From NCBI GenBank assembly GCA_963793625.1, contig CAWCAT010000005.1, positions 1 through 64,000 of the forward strand: a stretch of DNA of 64,000 nt, given 5' to 3'. The position numbers were made by a program, and so were the translations under genes. The DNA is from G963668605 sp963793625. Its GTDB lineage: Bacteria > Acidobacteriota > Terriglobia > Bryobacterales > Bryobacteraceae. Of this stretch, positions 51,118 to 60,606 are shown one piece after another. How positions within the stretch are numbered: the stretch's first letter is position 1; the number at the start of each line of letters is the position of its first letter. The notes beneath the pieces are model-generated. The model saw only the letters and a list, made by a program, of their open reading frames with translations. It was not told where the DNA came from and made no database searches.

Positions 51118-52497
51118 GACAGTTGCCCGAGCAAGTGCCGAGCAATTATCGCTCTCAGTGTTGCGATCGAGCGCGGATTATGACGTTCGGGGCGAACGCG
51201 GCGAGCCACGCGGGTGGAAGTCCGGTATTGGGGCGGGTGCTGATAGTCCAACATTTCCGGCACGGGCTGAGGGGGAAAAACGGTTCCGCTCGGCTACCAG
51301 GAACCCATAAGCTGCGATGCACAATGTGGCATGGTGATGAAATCCGCGCCAGCTTCGACCTTCATAATGACCAAGGCCCAATTCCTGCTTTAGTTCCTCA
51401 TAGTCACGCTCGATGATCCAGCGGTGTTTGGCGATCTTTACCAAGTCCTTCAGCTTCGTTGTCGGCGGAAGCGTCGACAGCCAGTATTTGGTCGGCTCCG
51501 ATTCGCCCTTCGGCCATTCAATGAGCAGCCATTGCTCGGGGTGCGGTTCGGCTCTTTCGTAATCCCGATGGGCGACGCGAATCCGGACGGCAGCAAAGCG
51601 TGAGCGCAAGGTCCGCTGGGTCCCTTCGCGCCAGCCGATACTTTTGAAGGTCCCGAACGGCAACCCTAACGCCAACTGCTTCACTGAAACGGGTTGATGC
51701 TCGGCGGTGCGTTGCAGTAGTTTCGGCGGACGCCCCATTGTCTGCCGGGATTTGGCGGGCAAGGGTTGTCGGCCAGGCGCCCAGATGGTTACCGAAGACT
51801 GAATGCCGACAACATATGACAATCCCAATTCGTCAATACCAGCGCGGAACCGTGTGTCCACCCCATAGCCCGCGTCGGCCAAAACCACCCCGGTCGGAAC
51901 CTGCTGCTTCACAGCTTGCCGGATCTGCTCCAAGGCGATCTGCGGCTTGGTTCTGAATTCCACTTCTTCGGGAACGCCGACTTTGCTCCGCCGCCCGGCA
52001 TCGCTGGACCATATTTCCGGCAGATATAAGCGCCATCCAATCGGCAGACTCGAACTCCAGGTGCTCACCGACAAACTCACCGCCACGCGACAGTTATCCT
52101 GTTTCCCCACTTGTCCGCAATACTGCCGAGCCACTCCTACGGAGTGATTCCCCTTCTTCGGAAACCCAGTGTCATCGACAATCCACCCCACGACGGGGCC
52201 GTTCTTCTGCATGGCAGGCAACACCTGACTCCGAACCTGCTCCAGAATCGCTTCATCCTTCCATGGCGCATCGGCGACCAAATGATGTAAAGACTGATGC
52301 ATTCGCCGGACGCGATTGGGCGCCAAGCGTGCCGCCATCGGTTCAACGCTTTTGCGATCGCCCGGTAACAACAATCCCGTGCAGTAGTTCTTCAACGGAA
52401 CTTCCCGGTCGCTGTGTCCCGCGGCATTCGCCAGGCCCTCCATATACGCCGCGAAACGCTTCTGCTGTGGGCCTGGCGCTGAAAGGCGTGTCCCCAC
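51084..52497 (-). CDS. IS701-family transposase, copy 2 (+1 frameshift near the end)
   Basis: Identical to copy 1 except one residue. The first frame stops at 51178; the conserved tail (RHNPRSIATLRAIIAR, then CPFCG) is found in the next frame to 51084, as in copy 1. The DDE residues are intact. Because both copies share the break and yet the element has moved, the shorter product may be active, or full-length product may arise by ribosomal frameshifting. Confidence 0.9.
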
Positions 52498-52540
52498 AAA
52501 ACAATTCTACATCAAAGTGTTTGTTTATAACACAGTAGTA

Positions 52541-53522
52541 CTAGGCGCCGAGCCGACTCGATAGTGAGGCCCTGACGTTCGCGATTCGTGAACTCCACAG
52601 GCTTATCCTGAGCAAGAAGTTGAATCGTCTTCGCGACGCGGTACTTCGGGCTGGTCGCGAGGAAGACGGTAGCCACGTTGTTGGGGCTTCCCATGCTGCC
52701 CATTCCCCAGGCAATCCGTTGCACGCCCGTCGTGCCCTCCCCGCGTCCATTCACAACAGAACCCGAATAGCTTCTGCCGTGCGAGGTGCCATAAGTGCCG
52801 CGAAATGAATCCACGGCAATATCGAAAAACATCAGGTCGAGCAGCATTGCGGCGCGTGATGCAATTTCGCTGTCACGAGCGAAGTCGGCCAGGTTGAAGA
52901 GCGCGGCCATGTCTTCTGGGTAGTAGCTGTTCGAGTCCCACTCAGAAAACCCGGCCTTCGCCTTCGTGTTGATCCAGCGCAAAACTCTTGTGCGTGCCCG
53001 TTCCATGTGCCAGGCGCCGGTTTTGCCGTTGTTCGTGAATGTCTCATTCGCGAACATCTCGCCCGCAAGATACTCGCTGCTGTGAAACAGGATTTGATGA
53101 TTCTCTGACCAGGTACACATCAGGTCATTGTCGCCAGGCTCATCTGGCCAGTATTTAAAGTCGAGCAGAGTCTTTCGAATTTCTGCGAGCAGCGTTTCCG
53201 AAATCTGCTGCGGCTTGGCCGTCTTATAGATGCGGATAAGTTCGAGCACCTGAAAGTCCGACGTGTCGTTGCGTCCGTTGATGAACTTGATGGCCGCGCG
53301 CACCGGTGCTTCGTCTACGGTTCGGCCAAGTGCGATGCGCGACGATTGCAGATACAGCCCCGGCCTTGCGGAGTTAGCCGAGTACTCGATGAAAGCGCGA
53401 CGCCGCGACTCATAATCACCGCTCGGCTCGCTCCAGTATTCAAGGACCGGCGTTTTCGCGGTCTGCGAAAGCAGGAGTCCTGCGGTGAACAACGAGATCG
53501 CGACCAACAATGAGCGAAGCAT
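52541..53522 (-). pseudogene. N-terminal part of the secreted-protein gene split by the composite transposon
   Basis: 327 native codons beginning MLRSLLVAISLFTAGLLLSQ, a signal peptide. The body is largely helical (VRAAIKFINGRNDTSDFQVL, WHMERARTRVLRWINTKAKA, LADFARDSEIASRAAMLLDL), which suggests an alpha/alpha-barrel like that of polysaccharide lyases or GH enzymes, but I cannot name a family. The native frame ends at the CTA of the target CTAG; the last residues VLLCYKQTL come from the IS. Its partner is at 43050-44087. The gene starts 14 bases after the DUF1080-PHP gene on the same strand and was the last of the TonB receptor 2 operon, which suggests a role in handling the same glycan. Confidence 0.85.
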
Positions 53523-53536
53523 CGCTCAAGTTTACA

Positions 53537-55027
53537 TCAGCCCTTCAGCGCGCCGCCTTTGCGATCGACTGCCTTCGATCCGGGTGCGCCGGGCACGAAG
53601 AAGTCCGGCCACCCGAGTTTGCACTCATCGACAACCTGCAAACCGTACTCGCAGCGCAGCAAATCCTGCGGACCTGTGTTGTTGGTGCCGAAGGTAAACT
53701 TGCAGCCGGCCTCTTTCGCCATCTTGATGAACGCGATGCTCGGGATTTTGTAGCGGCTGTTGATTTCGATTGCGACGCCATTGCGCTTCAGGGCGCTGAC
53801 CACCTTCTTCATGCGGCTCTCGGTCCACAGTCGGTCGTAATCCTTGGCAATCACGTCAGGCAGGAACGTCGGGTTCACATAAATATCAACCGGCTCATTC
53901 TCCAGAATCCCAACGGCACGGTCGACCAGGGTATCCATGAATTCCTGCGGGTCGGCAATCGTGCCCACTTCGTTTGGAAGCCACGTTCGCATGCGTTTGC
54001 CGCGATTGTCCGTCCACGTCATAGAGTCGGTGAAGATGTAATCGAACATCCCAGCCGCCTTGCGCGAGAACATTTGAGTCCATTCACGCCCTTCGGCTTG
54101 CATGGCCACAAAGCAGGGTTGGCCTTTCATGCTGTCGACAAATGCAAGAGCCGTGGCATCGTCCTGTACGGGGAAGCCCTTGCCGCAGTTCACCGCAATG
54201 CCGTAGAAAATACCGTCGCGGCGAGATTTGGCGAGTGCCTGCTCCAGCGTGAGCCCGGCCTTGAGGTGGACGTGATAGTCCACCATCGGATAGTTGCGCG
54301 AGGCTAGCGTGAGGATTTTGCGATAGGTGTCGTCCACCGCCACATCAGCGCTCGCCGGTGCTGTTACGTTGTCGGGCAACGGCCGAACGCGAATACTGCG
54401 AAAGCGAACTTTTGAACCGGGATCGTGGCCCTGCAGCGCGAATGTGCCCTGGTCGATGATGCGGCCGCGCGTACTACCGTCAGCCATAACGGGCGGATTG
54501 GGTTCGTTGAAATCGACCACCAGCACGCCGTTAACTCGCACCTGTACGTTCTTGCCGCGCACTACGACGTTCATCTTGTACCACTCGTTGTCAGGCACGA
54601 GTTGCTTATATACGTTGCGGATGCCGTAGAGCGAACCAGTTTTCTTGTGTTCGCGGTAAGTGCCTTCACCCTGAGCCGTGTTGGCGACCTGTACTTCGAA
54701 GCCCTTCTGCGGGAATCCCTTCTCCTGATACGCCGTGTGGAAATAGATGCCGGAATTTGCAAGCGGCCGCGTCATCACCTCGGCTTCCAGTTCGAAATTG
54801 CGGAAGTTAGCGCCGCGTACGTCGCCGGTGTAGAAGAGGTGCGATCGAGCGCCGTCGTTCGCCAGAATTCCATCCACGACCTTCCAGGTGTCCTTGTTCT
54901 CACTCGGACGCCAACCATCCAGGTTGCGTCCATTGAACAGATTCACCCAGTCACCCTCGGCCGCCGTTAGTCCTGCCGCCGTCAGCACGCCTGCGAACGC
55001 ACGTCGTGTCATTTCAGAGTTCCGCAT
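53537..55027 (-). CDS. DUF1080 (3-keto-disaccharide hydrolase-like) domain fused to a PHP-like domain
   Basis: A 496-residue exported protein. Tat-like signal (MTRRAFAGVLTAAGLTAAEG), then a DUF1080 concanavalin-like beta-sandwich of about 200 residues: LFNGRNLDGWRP, SGIYFHTAYQEKGFPQKGFE, VRVNGVLVVDFNEP, FALQGHDPGSKVRFRSIRVR. Members of this domain bind or hydrolyse sugars. From residue 240 a second domain begins with MVDYHVHLKAGLTLEQAL, the metal-binding HxH start of PHP-type phosphoesterases, with VEINSRYKIPS later. The fusion is complete in one frame. GGAGG eight bases before 55027 decides the start. It lies 55 bases after TonB receptor 2 and is followed by the split gene. Confidence 0.82.
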   Translation of the reverse strand: MRNSEMTRRAFAGVLTAAGLTAAEGDWVNLFNGRNLDGWRPSENKDTWKVVDGILANDGARSHLFYTGDVRGANFRNFELEAEVMTRPLANSGIYFHTAYQEKGFPQKGFEVQVANTAQGEGTYREHKKTGSLYGIRNVYKQLVPDNEWYKMNVVVRGKNVQVRVNGVLVVDFNEPNPPVMADGSTRGRIIDQGTFALQGHDPGSKVRFRSIRVRPLPDNVTAPASADVAVDDTYRKILTLASRNYPMVDYHVHLKAGLTLEQALAKSRRDGIFYGIAVNCGKGFPVQDDATALAFVDSMKGQPCFVAMQAEGREWTQMFSRKAAGMFDYIFTDSMTWTDNRGKRMRTWLPNEVGTIADPQEFMDTLVDRAVGILENEPVDIYVNPTFLPDVIAKDYDRLWTESRMKKVVSALKRNGVAIEINSRYKIPSIAFIKMAKEAGCKFTFGTNNTGPQDLLRCEYGLQVVDECKLGWPDFFVPGAPGSKAVDRKGGALKG

Positions 55028-55082
55028 CGAAAGACCTCCTCAGTCAGTATACGCTGGCCGATACCGGAACTACACGTGGTGC

Positions 55083-58000
55083 TTACCACTCGATGCGCGC
55101 GGTCAACTGCAATTGCCGCGGACGGATCCCATTGCCGCCGTATGAATTGGCCAGGCTGGCGATGCCGTCGGTGCCGGGGGTATTCAGGCCCTGACGATTG
55201 AATGCGTTGAACAGATCCGCATTGACGCGCAGGCGGATTTTCTCAGTGATGGTGAAAAACTTCATCAGCGAAGCGTCGGTGCTCCAGTTGAAAGGTCCCA
55301 ACATGTATTGATTACGCCAGGGATGCAGTCCGGTATCCTTGGCGACACGCTGGATGGCGTTGTTGCCGTTCGTAAGTTGGATATAGACGATATTGGTGTC
55401 GAAGTCCGCATTGCCCGGATCCGTGGGCTTGCCGCCTTTCGGCCACGGTGATGATTGGCTTCTGCGCGGGTTTGTAATCTTCAGGTAGGCCATACACACC
55501 ATTGCGCAGTCCAGCAGCATTGTAGCTGTTGATGTAGCGCTCAGAGATGTAGCCGTTGTAATACAGATAACCGGGCAAGCAGCGCTCATCCTGAATCGCG
55601 GTGGCTGTGGCCGGCGTGCTACGGCAATCCGTGATCTTGTACTTGGTGCCGTACACTTCAAACTTTCCGAGTTCACCCCATTGCGTGGTCGGCATCGCAT
55701 AGTAGGTGCTTAACATAGTGCCGCTACCGGAAAATTTCCAACCGCCCACGATCGTGTTCAGGAATCCCGATGCATTCCGTGCGAATTGTCTGCCCTTCCC
55801 GAACGGCAGCTCATAATTCCAGTTCCAGCGCACGCGATGCTTGGGAACGCCGGTGTCGCGATCGTAATACAGAAACCGGTTCAGCTCATTGAATTCAGTC
55901 GGAACCGCGCCGGGCAGATACGCGGCCGGAACGCTGCCCACGTCATCGCGGAACGAGTTGCCGGCCAGGCGGAACGAGTTGGTCATTGTGTAGAAGGCCT
56001 GGAAACTGAGCCCCTTTGTGAAGCGACGCTCGCCTTCTACGGAAAAGGTGGAGGAGTTGATATATCCCGTGCGCTGCAAAATACGGACGTCGGTATAGGC
56101 GTTCTGGTCATAAGGACGTCTGGCTACTGAGGAGAACGTCCCGGTCGGGGTCGCCCTTAGTTGTGTGGAGTACCAGTTGAAATCGGTCTGGCTCGGGTTG
56201 ATATTGTAGAGTTGGTCCGTGTTCACGCCGTGTTTTCCGGTGTAACGAATTCGAATAACGGTGCTCTGATTAAGCTGCTTTTCGAGCGCCAGGTTCCATT
56301 CGTGGATCTTGGTGCTGGGTTGCTCCGGAGACATGCCGAGAACACCGACGCCGCGACCGATCGCGTTGGGGTTGTTCAGGTCAATCATATTCGCGCTATT
56401 CACACCGGCGACGACGGTGGGGGCACTGCGCAGCAAGTAATTCGAGTTGCCGTCCGGGCTTTGGGCGGCGCTGTTCGGGTTATAGCTGTAGGTCGCGCGA
56501 AATGGAGGCATGCTGGAAAATTGCGCCAACAACGTGCGCATCGGCAGGGCCGAGATGTAGAGCCCATAGCCGCCGCGGATTACAAACGCTCTGCGGCCTT
56601 CCATCGCCTTGTAAGCAAAACCAACGCGCGGGCCGATATCGAAGTAGTTTGACGGGAAGATGTTTTTGGACTTGCCGAGTTCCTCGGCGCTCGAAAACGT
56701 CACGCCGACGCTATTGTAGATGCCGACTACTTTCGGATTCGTGGCGCCGAGCTTATAGTAATGCTCCAGCGGTTCCGAAAGCATGATCGAATGAGTCTTC
56801 ACGTCGAACTCATTCATAAGCCCATTCTCTTCGACCAACGCCGGATTGAGATCCCAACGCACGCCCGGAGTAATCGTAAGGCGCGAGGTCACTTTGTAGT
56901 TATCCTGCAGATAAAATCCTGCGTTCTTCTCATCGATGCGCATGATCCCGCGCTTCAGACCGACGTTGTAAGTTGCGGCGTAGCCCAGGAAGAAATTGGC
57001 TGCGTCATATCCGGTTTGTGCCACCGCAGCCGGGGCGGTTGTTGAGCCAGAAGTGGAACTCTCAAGCGCGGTCGCGAGACTGTTGAATGCCGCATAGCCC
57101 GAAATCGCACCCTGGTCCGGCAGCAGTGCCTGTTTCTCGCGGTGATAGCGCCAGCCGAACTGTATATTGTGCGTGTTTTTGATGAGCGTATAGTTCTGTT
57201 CCACGTTGGTAACCTGGCTGCGCAAAGAGCGCCGGTTATCACCCTCGGTGTAAGTCATGAAGCCGACACTGGTGATGTTCGGCCAGCCGATTTCGTTCAG
57301 CGGATTGGGTAGTCCGAGTTCCTCTGACCAGTTCTTTTGGTCGAAGCCATTCACCGTCTTCGTACTCTGCCATGTCCGGTTCGCGAGCGTTTCCACGAAG
57401 AATCTCGTCGAAAACATGTGATTCCAACTGAGCCCCGCCGATATAGCATCCATCGGAAGGTAGGTCACGTTTGCTTCGCCCCCAAGTGTCGGTGCGCCAG
57501 TGCCGCTTCCGGTGCCCAGAAAGTTCGCGGTGCGATTGCTGCCGTTCACTTTGATGAATACGTTGTCCTTTTCCGTGAAGCGGTGATCGATGCGCGCCGT
57601 GGTGGGATTGTTGCTGGTATTGGGGTAGCTGTTGAGCGGTACAGCGATCCTTAGATTCGTCGTGACCAGCGGATTAGTGATGTCAGTCGGTAGCGGCGTG
57701 ATGCCGTAAACAAACTTGGACAGCGGACTCTGGCGCTGGCTGGGGATGACGTTGTTATTAAAGGGCAGGCGCGAAGAAACGGCACGCCCATTTGAAGCCG
57801 TAATCTTTGTAGTAGTCAGGGGATCGTAGAGCGTGATCTTGCGGCCCGCGCTGTCGAACAACCCGCTAAAGTCGCCCGTGCGCATCGCGGGTGTCGGCAC
57901 GGTGTAGTCGCGCGTAACGCCCTGGCGGAGTTCCTGCATTTCTCGTGAGAAAAAGAAGAACGTACGGCCGCGCCCATCGTAGAACTTCTTTCCGTTCAGG

Positions 58001-58890
58001 CCAAAGGAGGGCAGGAAAACGGGTCCGCCCATTGAGCCGCCAAACTCGTTGCGAATCAGTTTGGGTACCTTGTACGGTGTGCCGTTGAGGTTGATGTCCT
58101 GCCGTGCACGCGCGACGCCGAACCCGTTATTTCGAATCGTTTCGTAAACCGACCCGCGCAACTGGTTGGTGCCGCCCTTAGTCGTCAGGATGACGGAAGT
58201 GGGCCGATTGTATTTGGCGGAGGATGTACTCGTTTCGACACGAACCTCGCCCACTGATTCCAGGCCCTGCAAATTCATCGAACCACCAAACTCGCGATTG
58301 TTGGAAGAAGCGCCGTCCTGTATGTAGTCGGTCGAGTAGACCATCAAGCCGCTGACGCGCACGCCGCCATTCACATCTTCGTTTGCTTCGACTCCCGGAG
58401 TTACATCCTGCAGCAGCATGTTCAGGTCACGCCCATTGACTGGAATTTCCTTAATGCGCTGGCTATCGAGCGTACTGCCATCGGTAGCATCCGTCGTTGT
58501 CACGAGTGGCATCACACTTGCCGAGACCTCCACGGTTTCAGATACCTGGCCCAGCGTCAGAACCGCATTCAACTCAGTTATTCTGCCCGTCTCAAGCAGC
58601 AACTCGCCTTCCCATGCCTTCATTCCGGCGGCTTCGATGCGGACCTTATACTTACCGATGCTGAGCGTCGGTATGGAAAAGAACCCATCATTGTTGGTAA
58701 CGGTATTGTTCACGCGCCCGGTGTCGATGTGCGTGATCGCCAGTTTTGCGCCCGGAATAACTGCGCCTGATGCGTCTTTAATTGTGCCCTGCATCGCGCC
58801 ACCGCCTGAACTGGACTGAGCCAGACAGATTGCCGCGCCGATAATTAGAGCTAAAAGTAGTTGGATTGTGGAACGAGCACTGTTTCTCAC
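55083..58890 (-). CDS. TonB-dependent receptor 2, Oar-like (one frameshift)
   Basis: Outer-membrane receptor of 1268 residues after correction. The GTG at 58890, with GGGAG before it, starts a signal peptide (LLLALIIGAAICLA). Then come a carboxypeptidase-regulatory domain (MQGTIKDASGAVIPGAKLAI), the plug (IPVNGRDLNMLLQDVTPG) and a barrel ending LQLTARIEW. The frame is open well upstream, but that part is not receptor-like. One extra base near 55445 interrupts the last 120 residues; without it the frame reads ITWPKGGKPTDPGNADFDTN, as in receptor 3. It follows the CadC-like regulator gene on the same strand and leads the DUF1080-PHP operon. Its paralogue lies at 60607-64000. Confidence 0.88.
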
Positions 58891-59067
58891 TTTGTCTCCC
58901 GTGTCCGAACTCTCACCCCTGAAAGTAAACTGGACTACATAGGTATACACCTTTTTCGGCCGCCGCGCAAAGAATTCGGAGCAGATTTTACACAAAAAAG
59001 TGAAATAGAATTCGAATCTCGCGCAAGACCGATACAAACCGGCCGTTCGCAAGTTACGCCTGCGGCG

Positions 59068-59985
59068 TCACCGTTTCGGGCGACGATGGACGGCGAGGTG
59101 AGGTGCGGCGGCGGCAGCGATATCACGTGCAATTCCACGCTGAGCTTCCTGCTGGTCCGATAACGGCCGGTCGTAAGCAGCAGCCCAGATCAGCCTGCCG
59201 GTGTGGACGTCAGCCATCCGGGCGGTGACGCGCAACTGTTCTCCGGTCTGTTGGAGAGTACCCTCAATCAGAACGTCCAGGCCTATGATCCGAGCCATCA
59301 AGGGCGACGGGATCTTGCGTCCTCGATATCGCCGGACGGTTGCCGGAGATAGCACTTGGACTACATCGTACTTGGTGAGTTCACTGACAAGGGCTTCGTC
59401 CAGCCCCCTGGAGAACAGGTCGCCTGGCTGGGGCGTCAAACTATCAAACGGGATAGTGGCAAGGTATGCGCCGTCGTTCACCAGAACAAATCGGGAAGGC
59501 ACATAGAATTGCCAATAGACCACAGCCAGTAACGTGGCGAATGCCACCGCGGCCGCTATCCAGCGCCAGGAAAAATGCCTGAGACGTGGAGCAGGCGTAA
59601 GCTGTACAGGATCGACCGCCGGTTGTTGAGCGCCTTCCGCATCCGGCAGGATCACCGAAACCGGAGCAAGGAAACGGTACCCTCTGCGAGCCACTGTTGC
59701 GATGTAGCGTGGTTCATCATCGTCGTCGCCCAGGGCTTTTCTCAAGAGGGAAATATTGCGTGCAAGTCCAATATCCTCAACCGTCGTGTCCGGCCAAATC
59801 TGCTCCATCAGCACAGCTTTGGTCACCACTTCTCCGTGCCGTTCGAGCAGGGCATGTAGAGTATCGATGGTCTTCGGCCCGAGGGCAACGAGGTCGGCGC
59901 CGCGGTAAAGCACCCGTTGATTGGCGTCGTACCGGAAGGGCGCGAATTCGTAAATCGGCCTGCGCGGCATCTCGGGAGTGTCCAT
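59068..59985 (-). CDS. CadC-like membrane-bound transcription regulator
   Basis: A 305-residue protein: N-terminal OmpR-type winged helix (LVALGPKTIDTLHALLERHG, LMEQIWPDTTVEDIGLARNI, ATVARRGYRFLAPV), one membrane helix (WIAAAVAFATLLAVVYWQFY) and a periplasmic TolB-like N-terminal domain (VLSPATVRRYRGRKI, DVLIEGTLQQTGEQLRVTAR). Such one-component regulators act from the membrane. Its position directly before TonB receptor 2, separated by about 180 bases, makes that operon the likely target; the signal is unknown. It follows the small OmpH-like gene by 20 bases, so the two are probably co-transcribed. Confidence 0.85.
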   Translation of the reverse strand: MDTPEMPRRPIYEFAPFRYDANQRVLYRGADLVALGPKTIDTLHALLERHGEVVTKAVLMEQIWPDTTVEDIGLARNISLLRKALGDDDDEPRYIATVARRGYRFLAPVSVILPDAEGAQQPAVDPVQLTPAPRLRHFSWRWIAAAVAFATLLAVVYWQFYVPSRFVLVNDGAYLATIPFDSLTPQPGDLFSRGLDEALVSELTKYDVVQVLSPATVRRYRGRKIPSPLMARIIGLDVLIEGTLQQTGEQLRVTARMADVHTGRLIWAAAYDRPLSDQQEAQRGIARDIAAAAAPHLAVHRRPKR

Positions 59986-60005
59986 CTGGCATCATAGTAC
60001 ACGCG

Positions 60006-60479
60006 CTACGGAGTCCGGCGCTTTTCTCGCAAGCTGCGAACCATTTCACGCTTGCGCTCGTCAAGTTTTAGTCCATCGACGATTGCATCGGTCACGTCAA
60101 CTGTTTGGACTTTCTGCTCGGCCCATGCGGCGTCCGCAGTTATCACCGACAATCCTTGAATCCGGGCGATTTCGGCTAAAACCGGCTTTAGGGCCTCCGT
60201 TATGTTGGCGATTCCGGCCTCTCCCGTCAGTTGTTTGTGGGCCAACTCCTGGCTATCTTGGCCCCAACCTTCGAGTTCCTTGGCCTTTTTCGCATCACCG
60301 GAGCGGCTCGCCCGATCCCTTTCCGCCTTCTTGGCCTTGATCATTCCATTCCATTGGCTCGAGTTATACCAGGCGACGACAACGGATTGCCTGTCAAAGG
60401 TCCCTATCCGAACCACCTGCCCGCAGAGCGATGTCGCTGCAAACAGGATCGAAAATGTGAATGCAAATGTGAGTTTCAT
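60006..60479 (-). CDS. Small exported helical protein, OmpH-like
   Basis: A 157-residue protein with a clear signal peptide (MKLTFAFTFSILFAATSLCG). It continues VVRIGTFDRQSVVVAWYNSS, as in OmpH/Skp-type periplasmic chaperones that begin with a short strand and a residue pattern IGxxDxQ. A long charged helix follows (KAKKAERDRASRSGDAKKAK). A relation to Skp would fit a location next to large outer-membrane receptors, but the similarity is weak and no function is claimed. First gene of a probable operon with the CadC-like regulator. Confidence 0.6.
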   Translation of the reverse strand: MKLTFAFTFSILFAATSLCGQVVRIGTFDRQSVVVAWYNSSQWNGMIKAKKAERDRASRSGDAKKAKELEGWGQDSQELAHKQLTGEAGIANITEALKPVLAEIARIQGLSVITADAAWAEQKVQTVDVTDAIVDGLKLDERKREMVRSLREKRRTP

Positions 60480-60545
60480 GCATTCAGTGTGCTCGGCGGC
60501 ACGTCGCGAAAGAGTTTCCGAAACACTTCGAAAAGGTTTCGCATC

Positions 60546-60577
60546 AAAAAAGGCCCTCCGCCGATTGGCGAAGGGCC
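60546..60577 (-). terminator. Rho-independent terminator after TonB receptor 3
   Basis: On the minus strand GGCCCTTCGCC pairs with GGCGGAGGGCC (one mismatch), followed by TTTTTT. It separates receptor 3 from the OmpH-like gene. Confidence 0.88.
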
Positions 60578-60606
60578 GGTGATCTAACCAATTCTCTAGC
60601 GCGCTC

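Larger units (their letters stand above)
44088..52540. mobile_element. Composite transposon: two inverted IS701-family copies around an integrase/attP segment
   Basis: An 8453-bp unit. Both ends carry the same IS (1870 bp each, opposite directions, four base differences). The target duplication CTAG is at 44084-44087 and 52541-52544, and CTAG also borders the IS copies inside (45958-45961, 50667-50670). Removing the unit with one CTAG restores a continuous 671-codon gene, so it inserted as a block (or by recombination through a single IS). The 4.7-kb interior holds an integrase, excisionase, a tRNA-Ser 3' half, and unknown genes. Confidence 0.88.
50671..52540 (-). mobile_element. IS701-family insertion sequence, copy 2
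   Basis: Same 1870-bp element as copy 1 in the opposite direction, with the same 17-bp terminal inverted repeats at 50671-50687 and 52524-52540 and CTAG on both sides. The four differences from copy 1 alter one residue of the transposase (Leu to Ser in YWLLTLPP) and one of the second gene. Confidence 0.93.

Noticed and set aside
58891..59052. Longer N-terminus for TonB receptor 2
   Set aside because: The extra residues are not signal-peptide-like; the GTG at 58890 with GGGAG gives a proper signal peptide.
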